Positions 1-10,361 of a stretch of DNA of 64,000 nt are shown here, piece by piece. The translations under genes were made by a program, and so were the position numbers. A model generated the notes under the pieces. The model saw nothing but the letters and a program-made list of their open reading frames with translations, did not search any database and had not been told where the DNA came from. The DNA is from Codonopsis lanceolata. Its lineage: Eukaryota > Streptophyta > Magnoliopsida > Asterales > Campanulaceae. Every line of letters starts with the position of its first letter. The stretch's first letter is position 1. The stretch covers positions 91,880,295 to 91,944,294 of the forward strand of contig CM028378.1 of the NCBI GenBank assembly GCA_013146195.2, given 5' to 3'.

Positions 1-80
1 GTATTCCACGCGCCTTAAAGGTTTTGAAACCACCCGTTTTTTCATCATTGGGGGATCGGTCAAAAATCGGGGCACTCACA
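1..80 (+). repeat. 3' terminal fragment of a Tat-type LTR (family F, copy F0)
   Basis: These 80 bases match the last 80 bases or so of the LTR ending at 25348. Both contain a GTATTCCACGCGC block, a CCACCCG block, GGTCAAAAATCG and a terminal CACTCACA. Because two copies end at the same CACTCACA but continue into unrelated DNA (Copia LTR here, hAT gene at 25349), that point is the true LTR terminus. The rest of this element lies left of the window. It is inserted in the Copia 5' LTR; the first five Copia bases, GTATA, would be one half of its target duplication. Confidence 0.75.
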
Positions 81-231
81 GTATAGTGATAGTTTCCTAT
101 TATAATTCTTTCCTTATGTAATCCTTATTCAAATGTAACCCTAATTGTACCCAACTTATAAACTCTTTAAATATGTGAGTCAATCAATGAAAGGTTTATA
201 ATGTTATTTATAATTATTACGAGCTTCGATA
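81..231 (+). repeat. Copia 5' LTR, left part displaced by Tat insertion
   Basis: This segment aligns with the right part of the 3' LTR at 8459-8778. Shared blocks include TAGTTTCCTATTATAATTC, GTAACCCTAATTGTA and GAGTCAATCAATGAAAG. The LTR starts abruptly at 81 because of the Tat insertion. It ends at 231, where the matching 3' LTR ends in TTCTACA at 8778; the base after the end begins the primer-binding site. The two LTRs differ at many positions, so the insertion is old. Confidence 0.8.
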
Positions 232-547
232 TAGTATTAGGTGTCGTTTGGTAGTCAGGATTAAAGCCAGATATGATTAATAAGCCGAGTTGTCTGATGT
301 TTGGTACGCAATAGGTGGTCGGGACTAATAGCACGAGTTATCCAGATAAAGTCATTATCCTCTCACTATTAATACCAAGGGGGAGAGTGGTATTATTAGC
401 GCCCTCATTAAAAAAAATTGGGATTAACATTTTTAATCTCAAAACTACCCCCGATATACAAGTAAGGATTAATAGCGAGGGTACTAATAGTACTGAGATT
501 AATAATACTGCTTATCCTTGTCTAACTACCAAACAAGCCCTTAGAGC
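232..547 (+). other. tRNA-Met primer-binding site split by a MITE
   Basis: The first eight bases (232-239, TAGTATTA) and the four bases after the MITE and its target duplication (544-547, GAGC) together match the standard plant 12-base site complementary to initiator tRNA-Met (TGGTATCAGAGC) with two transitions. The site lies directly after the LTR end, as expected. The MITE target TTA lies inside it, so the site is physically interrupted. Confidence 0.7.
240..540. mobile_element. PIF/Harbinger-type (Tourist-like) MITE
   Basis: A 301-bp element has imperfect terminal inverted repeats: the left end reads GGTGTCGTTTGGTAGTCAGG and the right end, reverse-complemented, reads GGGCTTGTTTGGTAGTTAG. 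It is flanked by TTA at 237-239 and 541-543, the 3-bp target duplication typical of PIF/Harbinger. There is no coding capacity; the open frame across it is incidental. It sits inside the Copia primer-binding site. Confidence 0.75.
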
Positions 548-598
548 TTTGCTCCTAACCCTTATTTTCCTTGCTACCGTCACCACCACCCGTCTTTA

Positions 599-1428
599 AT
601 GGCAACCGACAACCATGCTATCACCATGCAAAACTCTGACCACCCAACTCACACCTTCCAAATCATAAACATCTCCCACCATAACATCACCAAACTCACC
701 TCCATCAACTACACTGCTCAAAAACTCCAAGTTGAGGCCACCCTCATTGACTATGACCTTTACAAATTTATAGATGGTTCATACCCATGTCCTCCTTCCA
801 CCATCCTCTCAAAGGATGCCCAAACACCCAACCCTAAATACCAACCATGGATCCGGAAAGGCAAGCTTTTGTTTGGAGCCCTTGTCAGTTTCATCTCTGT
901 TCATCTTGTCTCTCTAATCTAGCAGATTGCCACCACCCAAACAGCATGGGAAACCCTAACACATACCTATGCTCGCTCAACTCCGCAGCCATATCAAACA
1001 GATCAAGGACCACCTCAAGCGAGCTTCCAAAGGTAATCAGACGCTCTCGAAATACATGCAGTCCGTCAAAGGTCGTTCTAACGAGCTCGTCACTCTTGGT
1101 AAACCCCTCGACCACGAGAATCTCATTGAGATCATCTTAGGCGGTTTAGATGATAACTATCGCCATATTTTTGATGTGGTCGAAGGACGGGACACTACTA
1201 TCTCGTTTGATGAGCTTCATGAAAAAATCATCAACCGCGAGCTGCTCCTCAAGCAGTCCCAGCCAGCGTTCTTCTGGCTTCCTGCTTCGGCCATCCCTGT
1301 TGCGCCGAAGACCAACATCTCATCTACTCGACAACCATCCTCACAACCTCGATAATTTCCCTCGTAACCTCGGTAACCCTCCTCACAGTCCTCGAAAACA
1401 TCCCATCTGCCACAACGACTATATCTAG
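599..1428 (+). pseudogene. Copia gag remnant
   Basis: Two frames together resemble Copia gag. The first (ATG at 599, to about 922) has the N-terminal part with a FIDGSYPCPP stretch. A frameshift near 920 moves the match to the frame at 969-1355, which holds the UBN2-type gag core, including LKRASKGNQTLSKYMQSVK, LIEIILGGLDDNYR and FDELHEKIINRE. Gag packages element RNA into virus-like particles. No CCHC zinc knuckle is readable in frame downstream, although Cys-rich codons occur near 1440-1500. Broken, not expected to be functional. Confidence 0.75.
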
Positions 1429-1589
1429 GAAACTGTCAAGGTTGTCGTCAACAGGGACACACGGTTGCTTGCTGCCCCACCTATGAACTGGTCGCCACTA
1501 CACCTCATCCCGTTGGTCACAACTGTGCAAGCGGATCCAAGTGGCAATCACGGGCATACTTAGTAACCACTACGGACATAGTGACACCA

Positions 1590-2526
1590 AGATGGCTTCT
1601 TAAAATTGGTGCTTCTCACCATGTCACTAACGACCTTGGCAATCTCTCCCTACACTCCACCTACACGGACACATATGACATGGTTATTGGTGATATATGG
1701 TATAGGGTCAACTATCTAAAAAACTAGTTCCTCTTCCCTCAACACATCGTCACACACATTCGCCTTGCATAATGTTTTATTTGTTCCTGACATGAAACGT
1801 AACCTCATATCCATATCTCAATTTTGCATTTCCAATAAAACATCTATTGAGTTCTTACTATCTTCTTTTCATGTGAAGGATCTACTGATAGGGAGCATAC
1901 TGTTAACCGGGAAATCTAAGGATGGTGTGTATGAATGGCCGACCACAACCACTTCTCCTCGCCTTTTCGCTTGTGTTGGTTCAAAAGTCTCTCACCACGA
2001 CTGGCATCATCGGCTTAGTCATCTTTCGAAACCTGTCCAACGTCAGATTCTATCTAGCCTAGGTTTAGCGATTGACACTACTCGTACTAAACATTTCAAT
2101 TGTAATGATTGCTTATTTAATAAAAGTCATAAACTTCATTTTTATCAAAATAATATTGTGTTTAATTCCCCAACTTCAAACCATTTATACTGATGTTTGG
2201 ACCTCCCCTCTACACTCTGTTGATGGCTTCAAATACTACGTGATCTTTTTTTATCACTACACCCACTACATATGGCTCTATCAGCTCAGACGAAAGTCTG
2301 AGGTCGCCACCATCTTTTTCACCGTTTCAAATCCCTTGAAGAAAATTACTTCAAAACAACCATTGTCACTTTCTACTCGGACAATGGTGGCGACTACTCT
2401 AGTCTTGCTCGGGATACTGGCCTTGCCGCTTACTTGTCCAAAAATGGCATCTCTCATCTTACCTCGCCACCTCATACTCCGGAGCACAATGGGTTCTCGG
2501 AAAGCCGTCATCGACACGCAGTAGAG
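1590..2526 (+). pseudogene. Copia protease to integrase, first half
   Basis: After a degraded protease region (around 1590-1760), the frame at 1765-2193 gives the protease/GAG-pre-integrase junction: VLFVPDMKRNLISISQFC, then HDWHHRLSHLSKPVQRQIL, the zinc-binding HHCC region. A frame change near 2190 leads to the integrase core (DVWTSPLHSVDGFKYYVIF, then HLTSPPHTPEHNGFSESRHR), which includes the first catalytic Asp region and the catalytic Glu context. The protein is cut at about 2526 by the LINE insertion and resumes at 6508. Integrase would insert the cDNA into the genome. Confidence 0.8.
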
Positions 2527-5500
2527 CAACGTTTCGAAGCCAATGTTAGTTTCATTTATGCCAAGTGCACAAAGGAGGAAAGAAAGGAGTTGTGGGCAGA
2601 TTTAGTTAATTTTTCAATTCAATGCGCTGACCCTTGGTTGGTAGGAGGTGATTTTAATGTCATAGCTCATTCTGGGGAGAAGCTCAGAGGAGCCCCGAGT
2701 GACCTTCGTGAACTAGATGACTTCAATAATTTCATTGCCCAAGCAGGTCTTGATGATTTGGGCTATGAGGGAAGCCGTTACACTTGGTGCAATAATCAGG
2801 AAGGTATTCACCGTATTTGGAAACGGTTGGATCGAGTTTTGGCTAATGGGTCGTTCAAAATAAAATACCCTTGGTTACGAGTGAAACATCTAGCTACTGT
2901 TGATTTGGATCATGCGCCGTTACTGGTGGAATTACCATCTGGGGATAAGCCCAAAAATAATTTTAAATTTCTTCGCATATGGGTGGATCATCCTTCTTTT
3001 CTCTCATTTGTGGAGAGCCAATGGTGCCGGCCTGTTTTTGGATTGGCAATGGATGTTCTTTTCAAGAAGCTACAGCTTTTGCGTTCAACATTGAAGCATT
3101 GGAATTGGGAGGTGTTTGGTCATGTGCAACGTAAGCTAGAGGTTTGTCAGGATGAGATTTTACGATTGGATTTATTAGTTCAACAGACTGGGGATTCGAG
3201 ACATGTTGATCAGTTGGTCGCAACAAGGCAAAACATGGACCAGCTTCTCAAATGGGAGGAGGAGCTCGCTGCTATGAATTCGAGGCAGCTTTGGTTACGA
3301 GATGGGGACCGAAACACAACGTATTTTCACGCGTGCATGAAGGAGAGATCTCGTCGTAAACTTGTTAGCCTCAGACTAGAGGATGGATCTCTAAGTACAG
3401 AGACAAATCAGATTGGTAAGTTGGCTTTAGATTATTTCATGGATCTCTTTACTTGTAAAGTGCATTCGGTGGATGAGGATCTTTTTAGTAATATTCAACC
3501 AACAGTTTCCATAGAAGATAATGAGTATTTAGTTAGCAGCCCTTCGGAGGAGGAGATCTGGAATGCCATTAAAGTTTTGAATCCTGATAGTGCGCCAGGT
3601 ACGGATGGGTACACAGGTTGGTTTTATCAAAGCTGTTGGCATATAGTTAAGCATGATGTTATAGCCGCGGTTCGCGAATTCTTTGATGGGCACCCTTTGC
3701 ATAGAGGTATGACGGCGACTACTCTTGTGTTAATTCCTAAGGTCGATAATCTAGAGACTCTCAGTGATCTCCGTCCCATCAGTCTGTGTAACTTTTCATG
3801 CAAGATTATTTCCCGGATTATCGCCACTCGCCTTGCCAACAAGCTTCCAGCTCTTATTTCCCCGGAGCAATCAAGTTTTGTGCATAGTCGAAGTATCCAG
3901 GAAAATATTTTATTGGCAAATGAGCTCGTCCAACGAATCAATAAAAAAGTGAGGGGAGGGAATGTAATTTTCAAACTGGACATGTCGAAAGCCTATGACA
4001 GGCTGGAATGGGACTTCCTCCTTCGCACCTTACAGGCTTTTGGTTTCAGTGGGACTTTTTGTAATGTTATTCAGCAACCAATAGGCAATGTTTGGTATTC
4101 CCTGCGTATCAACGGCATTTCTAATGGCTTTTTTCATTCCACGAGGGGGGTTATGCAAGGTGATCTGCTTTCTCCTTTGCTTTTCATTCTGGCTCAGGAA
4201 ATTCTTTCTATAAACATCAACAGAGTTATAAGGGAAGGCTTGGTTCAACCTTTTCAACATAGAAGGGGCGGTTTAATGATTTCTCATTTATTGTATGCGG
4301 ACGACATGCTTTTGTTTTGCAACGATAGCAAGTCCTCTATCATGGGCCTTCGAAAAGTGCTCACTGCCTATGAACAAAACTCCGGACAGTTTATTAACAT
4401 GCAGAAGAATGGATTTTATGTCTCAAATCGCAGATCCTATAGGTCTACTCAACGTATTGCTCAATAGACGGGTTGTTCTAATTGTGCATGGCCTATGAAA
4501 TATTTGGGGTTGTCGTTTTATGTGGGGCGGATGAAATGTATTTATTTTGAAGATCTTGTAGCTCGATTGGCTAGACGGATAAATGGTTGGAGTGCGAAGA
4601 TTTTATCGTTTGGGGCCAAGATCACATTGATTAAATCCATTCTTTGTAGCATTCCAGTGTACGCTATGGCAGCGCTCACAATTCCTAAACGCATTTTATC
4701 ACGGCTAGAGAAAATGATGGCAGATTTTCTATGGAGTTCTAGGGGGAACCAAGGACTCACTGGGTGGCGTGGAATAAAGTATGTAGACCAACTGAGGAGG
4801 GAGGCTTGGGAGTTCGATCCTTTGCTCAGGTCATGCAATCGTTGCATGCTAAACTTGCATGGCGGGCTATTCAGAATCAAAGCCTCTGGGCTAAGTTTTG
4901 CAATGCTAAGTATGTTATCTCTCAGGGGCTGTTACGCATGCAAACTGCCACCGTTGCTTGGAAGGCCATTTTCAGCCACATTAATCAAGTTTTACAGTGT
5001 AGCAGATGGGTTGTTGGCTGTGGCGAAATTTCTTTTTGGGACACGAATTGGTGCGGTGTTCGTCTAGAGGGTCCATTGCCTATGGATATTAATTTATCGG
5101 TTCGGAATGCATTGAATCTTATAGAAGATTTCTACAGTCTCATTGATCCGGCCCTTCATGATTCAGTGAGTCGCGTGCATTGCTGTGAAGATGCTCAGGA
5201 TAAACTTGTATGCACGTTGACTCCTTCTGGTGAATTTCAGGTAGCATCATACTGGAAATTCAGACGGGTTTGTGATCCTATTTTAAGATGGGCTAAAAAG
5301 ATTTGGCACCCATGGATTCCGCTGAAGTTCAGTGGTTTTGTATGGCGTCTTTTCCATGATGTTGTTCCTGTTGACATCAAGATACAATCAAGGATGATAG
5401 CTTTGGCCTCAAAATGCGTTTGTTGCCCCTCCAATCCGTGTTGTGAATCAATGCTACATCTCTTTGTTAATTCAGATACAGCTAAGACAGTTTGGTCCAA

Positions 5501-6472
5501 GTTTGTTGCGGTGTTTCAGAAGGGTTCTTCATACAATTCTCTCTCGCACTTGCTAGAGACCTGGCTAGAGGTTCTACTCGAAGTCATCTTAGGGTTTGTC
5601 TTCTGGGGGTTTTCATGTTTACTGTTTGGGAGATTTGGAAAGCCAGATGTCGTGCTCATTTCGATGGAATTCCAATGAATGTGAACTTCATATATAATCG
5701 GGTTGTAGATAGTTTGAGAGACATGAGTCTGGTGTTTCGGCCAAAGACTGCTAGTGGCCCAAGAGCTTGTTTGGCGCTGAAATCTATCCGGATTGATATA
5801 TTACAGCCCCCTCTTCGCACAGGTAAATGGATTAGATGGATTCCTCCGGATGCAAATGGTTATAAACTTAATACTGATGGGTCATCGAGGAATGGTGTGT
5901 GTTCAGGTGGTGGGGTTGTTAGGGATTCGCAGGGAGCTTTTATCTCGGCTTTTTCCAATTATTATGGAGTGGGCTCTAATATGAAGGCAGAAATTTTTGC
6001 TCTTCGAGATGGTTTGGCTTTATGTTGTCGTTTGGGCCTGGAAAACGTGGACGTGGAATCAGATTCTAAGGTAGCAGTTGATGTGTTAATTCATAATTAT
6101 TCGGATCCTTGGGAATATACTTATGAGCTTCGTATGTGTCGGTCTTTGCTCTCTGGCTATGCTTTATGTCATATTTTTCGGGAACAGAATAAAGTGGCTG
6201 ATCAGCTAGCTGCAGAAGCTCATGCTCATCGGACTTTTAAGCACTTCGAGCAGTTTGTCTCCCTCTCTAGGGATTCGAACATTTGTTGCAGATGGACTCT
6301 CATGGATTTTATAATTTTCGTTATGGTCATGCTTAGTTTTTTAGATAGCCTTAGCTTTTGCAGTTGTAATTGTTTTTCTCGAGGTCGGGCTCATCCGTCC
6401 TCCCTTTTAAAGGGCAAGGCTGGTTGTCCCCCTCAAGTTTGTACTTTATTTTCCCATTTTAATAAAATTTAG
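2527..6472 (+). pseudogene. LINE ORF2 remnant: endonuclease, RT, zf-RVT, RNase H
   Basis: The frame to 4467 holds the C-terminal half of the APE-like endonuclease (PWLVGGDFNVIAHSGEK; DHAPLLVEL) and the reverse transcriptase core: LRPISLCNFSCKIISRI, IFKLDMSKAYDRLEWDF, MQGDLLSPLLFIL and the catalytic YADD at about 4293. A stop at 4465-4467 is followed by the thumb region in another frame (ATG at 4495), a frameshift near 4780, then a zf-RVT region (IWHPWIPLKFSGFVWRLFHD, 5300-5500). A plant L1 RNase H follows at about 5860-6240 (LNTDGSSRN, AEIFALRDGL, VESDSK, REQNKVADQLAAE). At least three frame breaks make it inactive. The usual QGDP motif reads QGDL. Confidence 0.88.
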
Positions 6473-6507
6473 CAGGGTGTCGTCCCTGTTTCCAAACAAA
6501 AAAAAAA
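2527..6507 (+). mobile_element. 5'-truncated L1-type LINE with RNase H (LINE-1a)
   Basis: The insert starts inside the endonuclease part of ORF2, so ORF1 and the ORF2 start are missing. It ends with a conserved tail (GGCAAGGCTGGTTGTCCCCC, then a TTTGTACTT block and AATAAAATTTAGCAGGGTG) and an A-run at 6497-6507. The same tail ends the LINE at 32751. Copia integrase reads up to about 2526 and resumes at 6508. No clear target duplication is seen and a few Copia bases seem lost, so the insertion probably came with a small target deletion. Confidence 0.85.
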
Positions 6508-8408
6508 GCCTCTCCATCCTCTCTAAAGCCACTCTTCCATTGACCTTCTGGTCGTTTGTCTTCCAAACAGTGACCTACCTCATCAATCGTCTTCCCACAC
6601 CCACTCTTCAACAACTATCGCCATATCAAAAGCTCTTTGGGTCTCCTCCCAACTATGCCAAACTTCACGTGCCTTTGGTTGCCTTTGCTATCCTTGGCTT
6701 TACCCCTACTCCCCGTACAAACTCGCTGTTCGGTCCACTACATGTGTCTTCCTTGGCTACTCGTTCACTCAAAGTGCCTATATGTGCTATGACCCAAACA
6801 ACACCAAACTCTTTATCTCGCGTCATGTTAGGTTTGTTGAGTCTGAGTTTCCCATAGCCAAAGTCGATCTTCATCTTGCTCGACAGGATGTCTTCACTCC
6901 AGCTGTCTGGTTTCCTCCCATGAGGCTCTCTCGACTTCATACACACCTTTCGCTGCCCGCCCTAGTGGCTCCACGCCAGTTGCTCCAAGCACAAACCATA
7001 ACTTGGTTGATCTCGGCTCTGACGTACACCAGCCTCACCTGAATAGTAACTTGTCTGCTCCGAGCACTATACCTATTACTAGCCTTGTGCATATTGCTCC
7101 ACCCCCTCAGTAACCTACCACCTGCCTAAGGCCAGCTCTATGCCCGCTACTCAACAATCCTCGATACCACAACTCTATGACCATTGTACCTGAGGACAAC
7201 TCTCTCCATGGTCGTATGCCGAGGATGGACTCTTCGACAACTGGATGTGAGCAATGCCTTTCTCCAAGGAACTCTATTCGAGGAGGTTTTCATGGCTCAA
7301 CCTCTGGGCTTCATCAACAAGGACAACCCTTAGCATGTTTTTCGGCTTCACGAGGCTATCTATGGTCTCAAACAGGCTCCCCGAGCATGGTACAATTGAC
7401 TAAGACAATTTCTGCTCTCCTCCAGGTTCAAAAACTCTGTGGTCGACACTTCGTTGTGTATACATAATGAAAGGGGAACCACCGTATATCTTCTTGTCTA
7501 TGTTGATGACATCATCATTACTGAGAACCAGCTCGTTGCCATTCCGAACTTCATCTCACCGCTCGCTACTCACTTCTCGCTCAAGGACCTTGGTGACCTT
7601 CACTATTTCCTTGGGGTTGAAGTTGTTCAGCGACCAAGTGGTCTCCTGCTCTCTCAGCGTAGTTACATTGTTGATCTGCTCGCGCGTACAGGCATAACAA
7701 ATTCTCGCCCTGTGGCTACGCCCATCGCTACATCCCCTACTCTGACTTTTCAGTTGGGCACTGCTCTTATCGACCCACAGAGTTTCGGGCTGTGGTCGAA
7801 AGCCTTCAATATATGTCCCTCACTCACCCAGATGTCACCTATGTCATTAGCAAACTCTCCCAGTTCATGCATAAGTTGACCACCGAGCACTGGAATACGA
7901 CCAAGCGTGTTCTATGCTATATATACAAGTCTATTGACAATGGGATTCTACTTCATCACCAGTCCCCCTCGCTCTTCATACGTTCATCGATGCCGACTGG
8001 TCGGGCAACAAAGATGATTACACTTCAAACAGTGCATACATTGTTTATCTAGGAAACAACTCAATCTCTTGGAGTTCCAAGAAACAACGTACTGTTTCTC
8101 GCTCCTCAACTGAAGCTGAATACCGAGTTGTGGCTGCCACTGCTGTCGAGGTCCATTGGATAGTCTCCTTCCTTGGCGAGCTAGACATCACCTCATCCAC
8201 TCAACCTGTCATCTATTGTGACAATATGGGTGCCACCAGCCTGTGCTCCAACCCTGTCTTCCATACTCGCACGAAGCATGTGACATTGGATTTTCACTTT
8301 ATTCGACAACAGGTTCAAAACGGCCTCTTACGAGTCTCACATGTCTCCTCAGCTGACCAGTTGGCCGATGCGCTTACTAAGCCTCTTGCTCACCAGCGCT
8401 TCCAGTAA
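6508..8408 (+). pseudogene. Copia integrase C-terminus, reverse transcriptase and RNase H
   Basis: Copia coding resumes after the LINE with ATLPLTFWSFVFQTVTYLIN and the LFGSPPNYAKLHV block of the integrase C-terminus. RT fragments follow in changing frames. The frame at 7439-7879 has the catalytic YVDDIII box and LKDLGDLHYFLGVEV. RNase H and the end of pol are in the frames at 7792-8052 and 8130-8408, with YCDNMGATSLCSNPVFHTRTKHV-type sequence and the terminal ADALTKPLAHQRF. There are multiple frameshifts between about 6790 and 7440 and around 7750 and 8050. Confidence 0.85.
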
Positions 8409-8458
8409 TTATTTCACAAGATTGGTCTCTCCTCACGGGTGTCCATCTTACAGGGACA

Positions 8459-8778
8459 TATTAGAGAATAATATTTATTATTTAGTTTATTTGTAATTAA
8501 TGCATATTGGTAGTTTCCTATTATAATTCTTTCCCTATGTAAGCCTTATTCAATTGTAACCCTAATTGTAAGACCCTAAGGGTGACTCAGTGGTAGACTT
8601 GGGGCTTTACAAAATGTGAGGTTTCAGGTTCAATCCTTTCTCATGCCCCCTTAAAGGAAAGGTCTAAAAAAAAAAAAAAACTGTAATCCTAATTGTAACC
8701 ATACTTGTAAACCCTTCAAATATGTGAGTCAATCAATGAAAGACTTATGTCGATATTCATAATTATTGTGTTTCTACA
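8459..8778 (+). repeat. Copia 3' LTR carrying a SINE
   Basis: The LTR begins about 50 bases after the end of pol and aligns with 81-231 over its right part. It ends in TTCTACA at 8778. A SINE with its duplicated target (about 127 bp together) interrupts it; without that, the LTR is about 193 bp. The left boundary (TATTAGAG, probably once TGTTAGAG) is inferred from the position of the polypurine stretch CAGGGACA. Confidence 0.75.
8571..8681 (+). mobile_element. tRNA-derived SINE with target-site duplication
   Basis: A body of about 110 bp has a Pol III A box-like stretch (GTGACTCAGTGGTAGACTTG, 8582-8601), a B box-like GGTTCAATCC (8628-8637) and a terminal A-run (8666-8680). It is flanked by 16-bp direct repeats with one mismatch (8555-8570 and 8682-8697). 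The other LTR lacks the insert and reads straight through one copy of the duplicated bases, which confirms the borders. Confidence 0.82.
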
Positions 8779-10240
8779 TATTGATGAGTTGAGATGTGAG
8801 AAAGTGAAGCTTTGTTTTACGGATTAGAATCCGTAAGACGGTGAAACCTACTCAAATAACATTGACCCTACAAAAAACGATTGCCAGTTATAAATACGTA
8901 TCAACAATTTAAATCATTACAATAACAATATCTTATAAAAAAAGATTTTAATTTTTGAGGGAAATGTAATTTAATCATTTTAAGTTTAATGTGATCAATA
9001 TTTATTCATATATTTAAAAAGAAAAAGAAAAAAAGAAAGAGGAACCCGAGGACCCGTTCAAAGCGGTTTTCGTACTCAGTAAACTTGGTCTAAGAATTGC
9101 CACAATCCCATTCCCATGTGGCTTAAGAAAGCAAAAACTTAGAATAAGTTGGGATATGGGAGAAAAAAATGGAATGTTGTTGATGATATATAGAGGAAAA
9201 AAGAATAAAGAAATGTAATATAACATGAGAGAAACAATAGGACTATACACAAATTCAATAAATAAGAGGCAAAAAGTACTGTAAAAAAATCATATAATAA
9301 CATAGTATAAATTTATTTTAAAAAAAACAAACATAGTACTGTATAAATTTAAAGAAAACAAACGACATAGTTTAACGTCCTGTACAGAAAGGTTTTCTGG
9401 ATAAACCTTTCAGAAAAGGAAATATATTAATTTTTTATTTTTTATTTCGTGAATCAATTCAATAGATATAACAACTTTATCCATACGTATCCAAAATAAG
9501 AAATCTAATTAAAAAAAAAAAAAGAAAATGAGTATGAGTGAGTGATTATATTGCTGACATTGGCCGCCAAAAAAAATAAAATGCGTCATAGTTAGGCATC
9601 AACAAGCACGTGAGAAGAATCTTTCATCTAACCTAGTACTACTGTTGACTTAATTATTACTTTATTTTTAATTTAAACATGAAATGATGTTAATAATTTA
9701 GTAAAAGGGGTATATTATTTGGAAACAATTAGTTGAATACATGTGCACATATTTATTTTTTAATTAATTTATATTCAAACAAACTGAAATCAAAAAAAAA
9801 ATCAAAGGAATAAATTAAGGAAAAATAATGTTAGAGGTAACTATTTACTTGAAATACATCATTGTATCATTCATATTATAAATTTTGAAAATTTTCCTAT
9901 ACAATAACTAATGTACGACAAATATATATTAATCTTAATTAAGAAAAAAAAATCAAATTTTAGCGACTACAATATATGAGAATTAAACAAATAGTTAAAA
10001 TGTAAGAACAAAAAAACGTAGTTATTTTTAGATTACATTAATAAAAAAAAGTTAATGTACAAATCTATATAAATAAAAGAAGATTACTTAAATTAACAAA
10101 AAATTATGATAATTTAATGGATAAATTACAAACGGATTCTTTAGTACCTCTTTTAACTTTCAACTGCATTTGGCCACTTTCATAAATTTGTTGTAAACCC
10201 ATGGGATCCACACTCTAAATATTTGTCTTGGGCATTAACG
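8779..10240. other. AT-rich intergenic stretch
   Basis: About 1.4 kb between the Copia 3' LTR and the SABATH promoter. It has many A and T runs and no open frame of protein-like composition. I see no repeat boundary or RNA gene here. The distal promoter of the methyltransferase gene may lie in its right end. Confidence 0.6.
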
Positions 10241-10253
10241 TCATCCTCTCACT

Positions 10254-10261
10254 CTATAAAT
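10254..10261 (+). promoter_or_regulatory. TATA box of the SABATH gene
   Basis: CTATAAAT lies about 100 bases upstream of the chosen ATG (10362), a normal plant TATA-to-ATG distance with a short 5' UTR. An ACGT core (AACGTCAT, about 10238-10245) lies just upstream and could bind bZIP factors; that is inference from the motif only. Confidence 0.55.
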
Positions 10262-10361
10262 ATTATCTTCTCCCTTGGTCATCATTATTCATCCTGATTC
10301 CTGCAGGCTACTAAATAAAGTCTCTGATTTTGTGTATTTTCAAAAGAAGCACAGATCGAAA

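Larger units (their letters stand above)
81..8778 (+). mobile_element. Decayed Ty1/Copia retrotransposon, Ale-like, with three nested insertions
   Basis: The element has short LTRs (81-231 and 8459-8778), a tRNA-Met type primer site, and fragments of gag, integrase, reverse transcriptase and RNase H in Copia order (integrase before RT). Short LTRs of about 190 bp once the SINE is removed, and the small gag, suggest the Ale lineage; that assignment is inference. Coding capacity is destroyed by many frameshifts and stops. Three later insertions lie inside it: a Harbinger MITE in the primer site, a LINE in integrase and a SINE in the 3' LTR. A Tat LTR replaces the left part of its 5' LTR in this window, so its own target duplication cannot be read. 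Confidence 0.85.

Noticed and set aside
10275..10361. Upstream in-frame ATG extending the SABATH protein
   Set aside because: The extra 29 residues do not look like the family, the position is 15-20 bases from the TATA box, and the ATG at 10362 leads directly into the family start motif.
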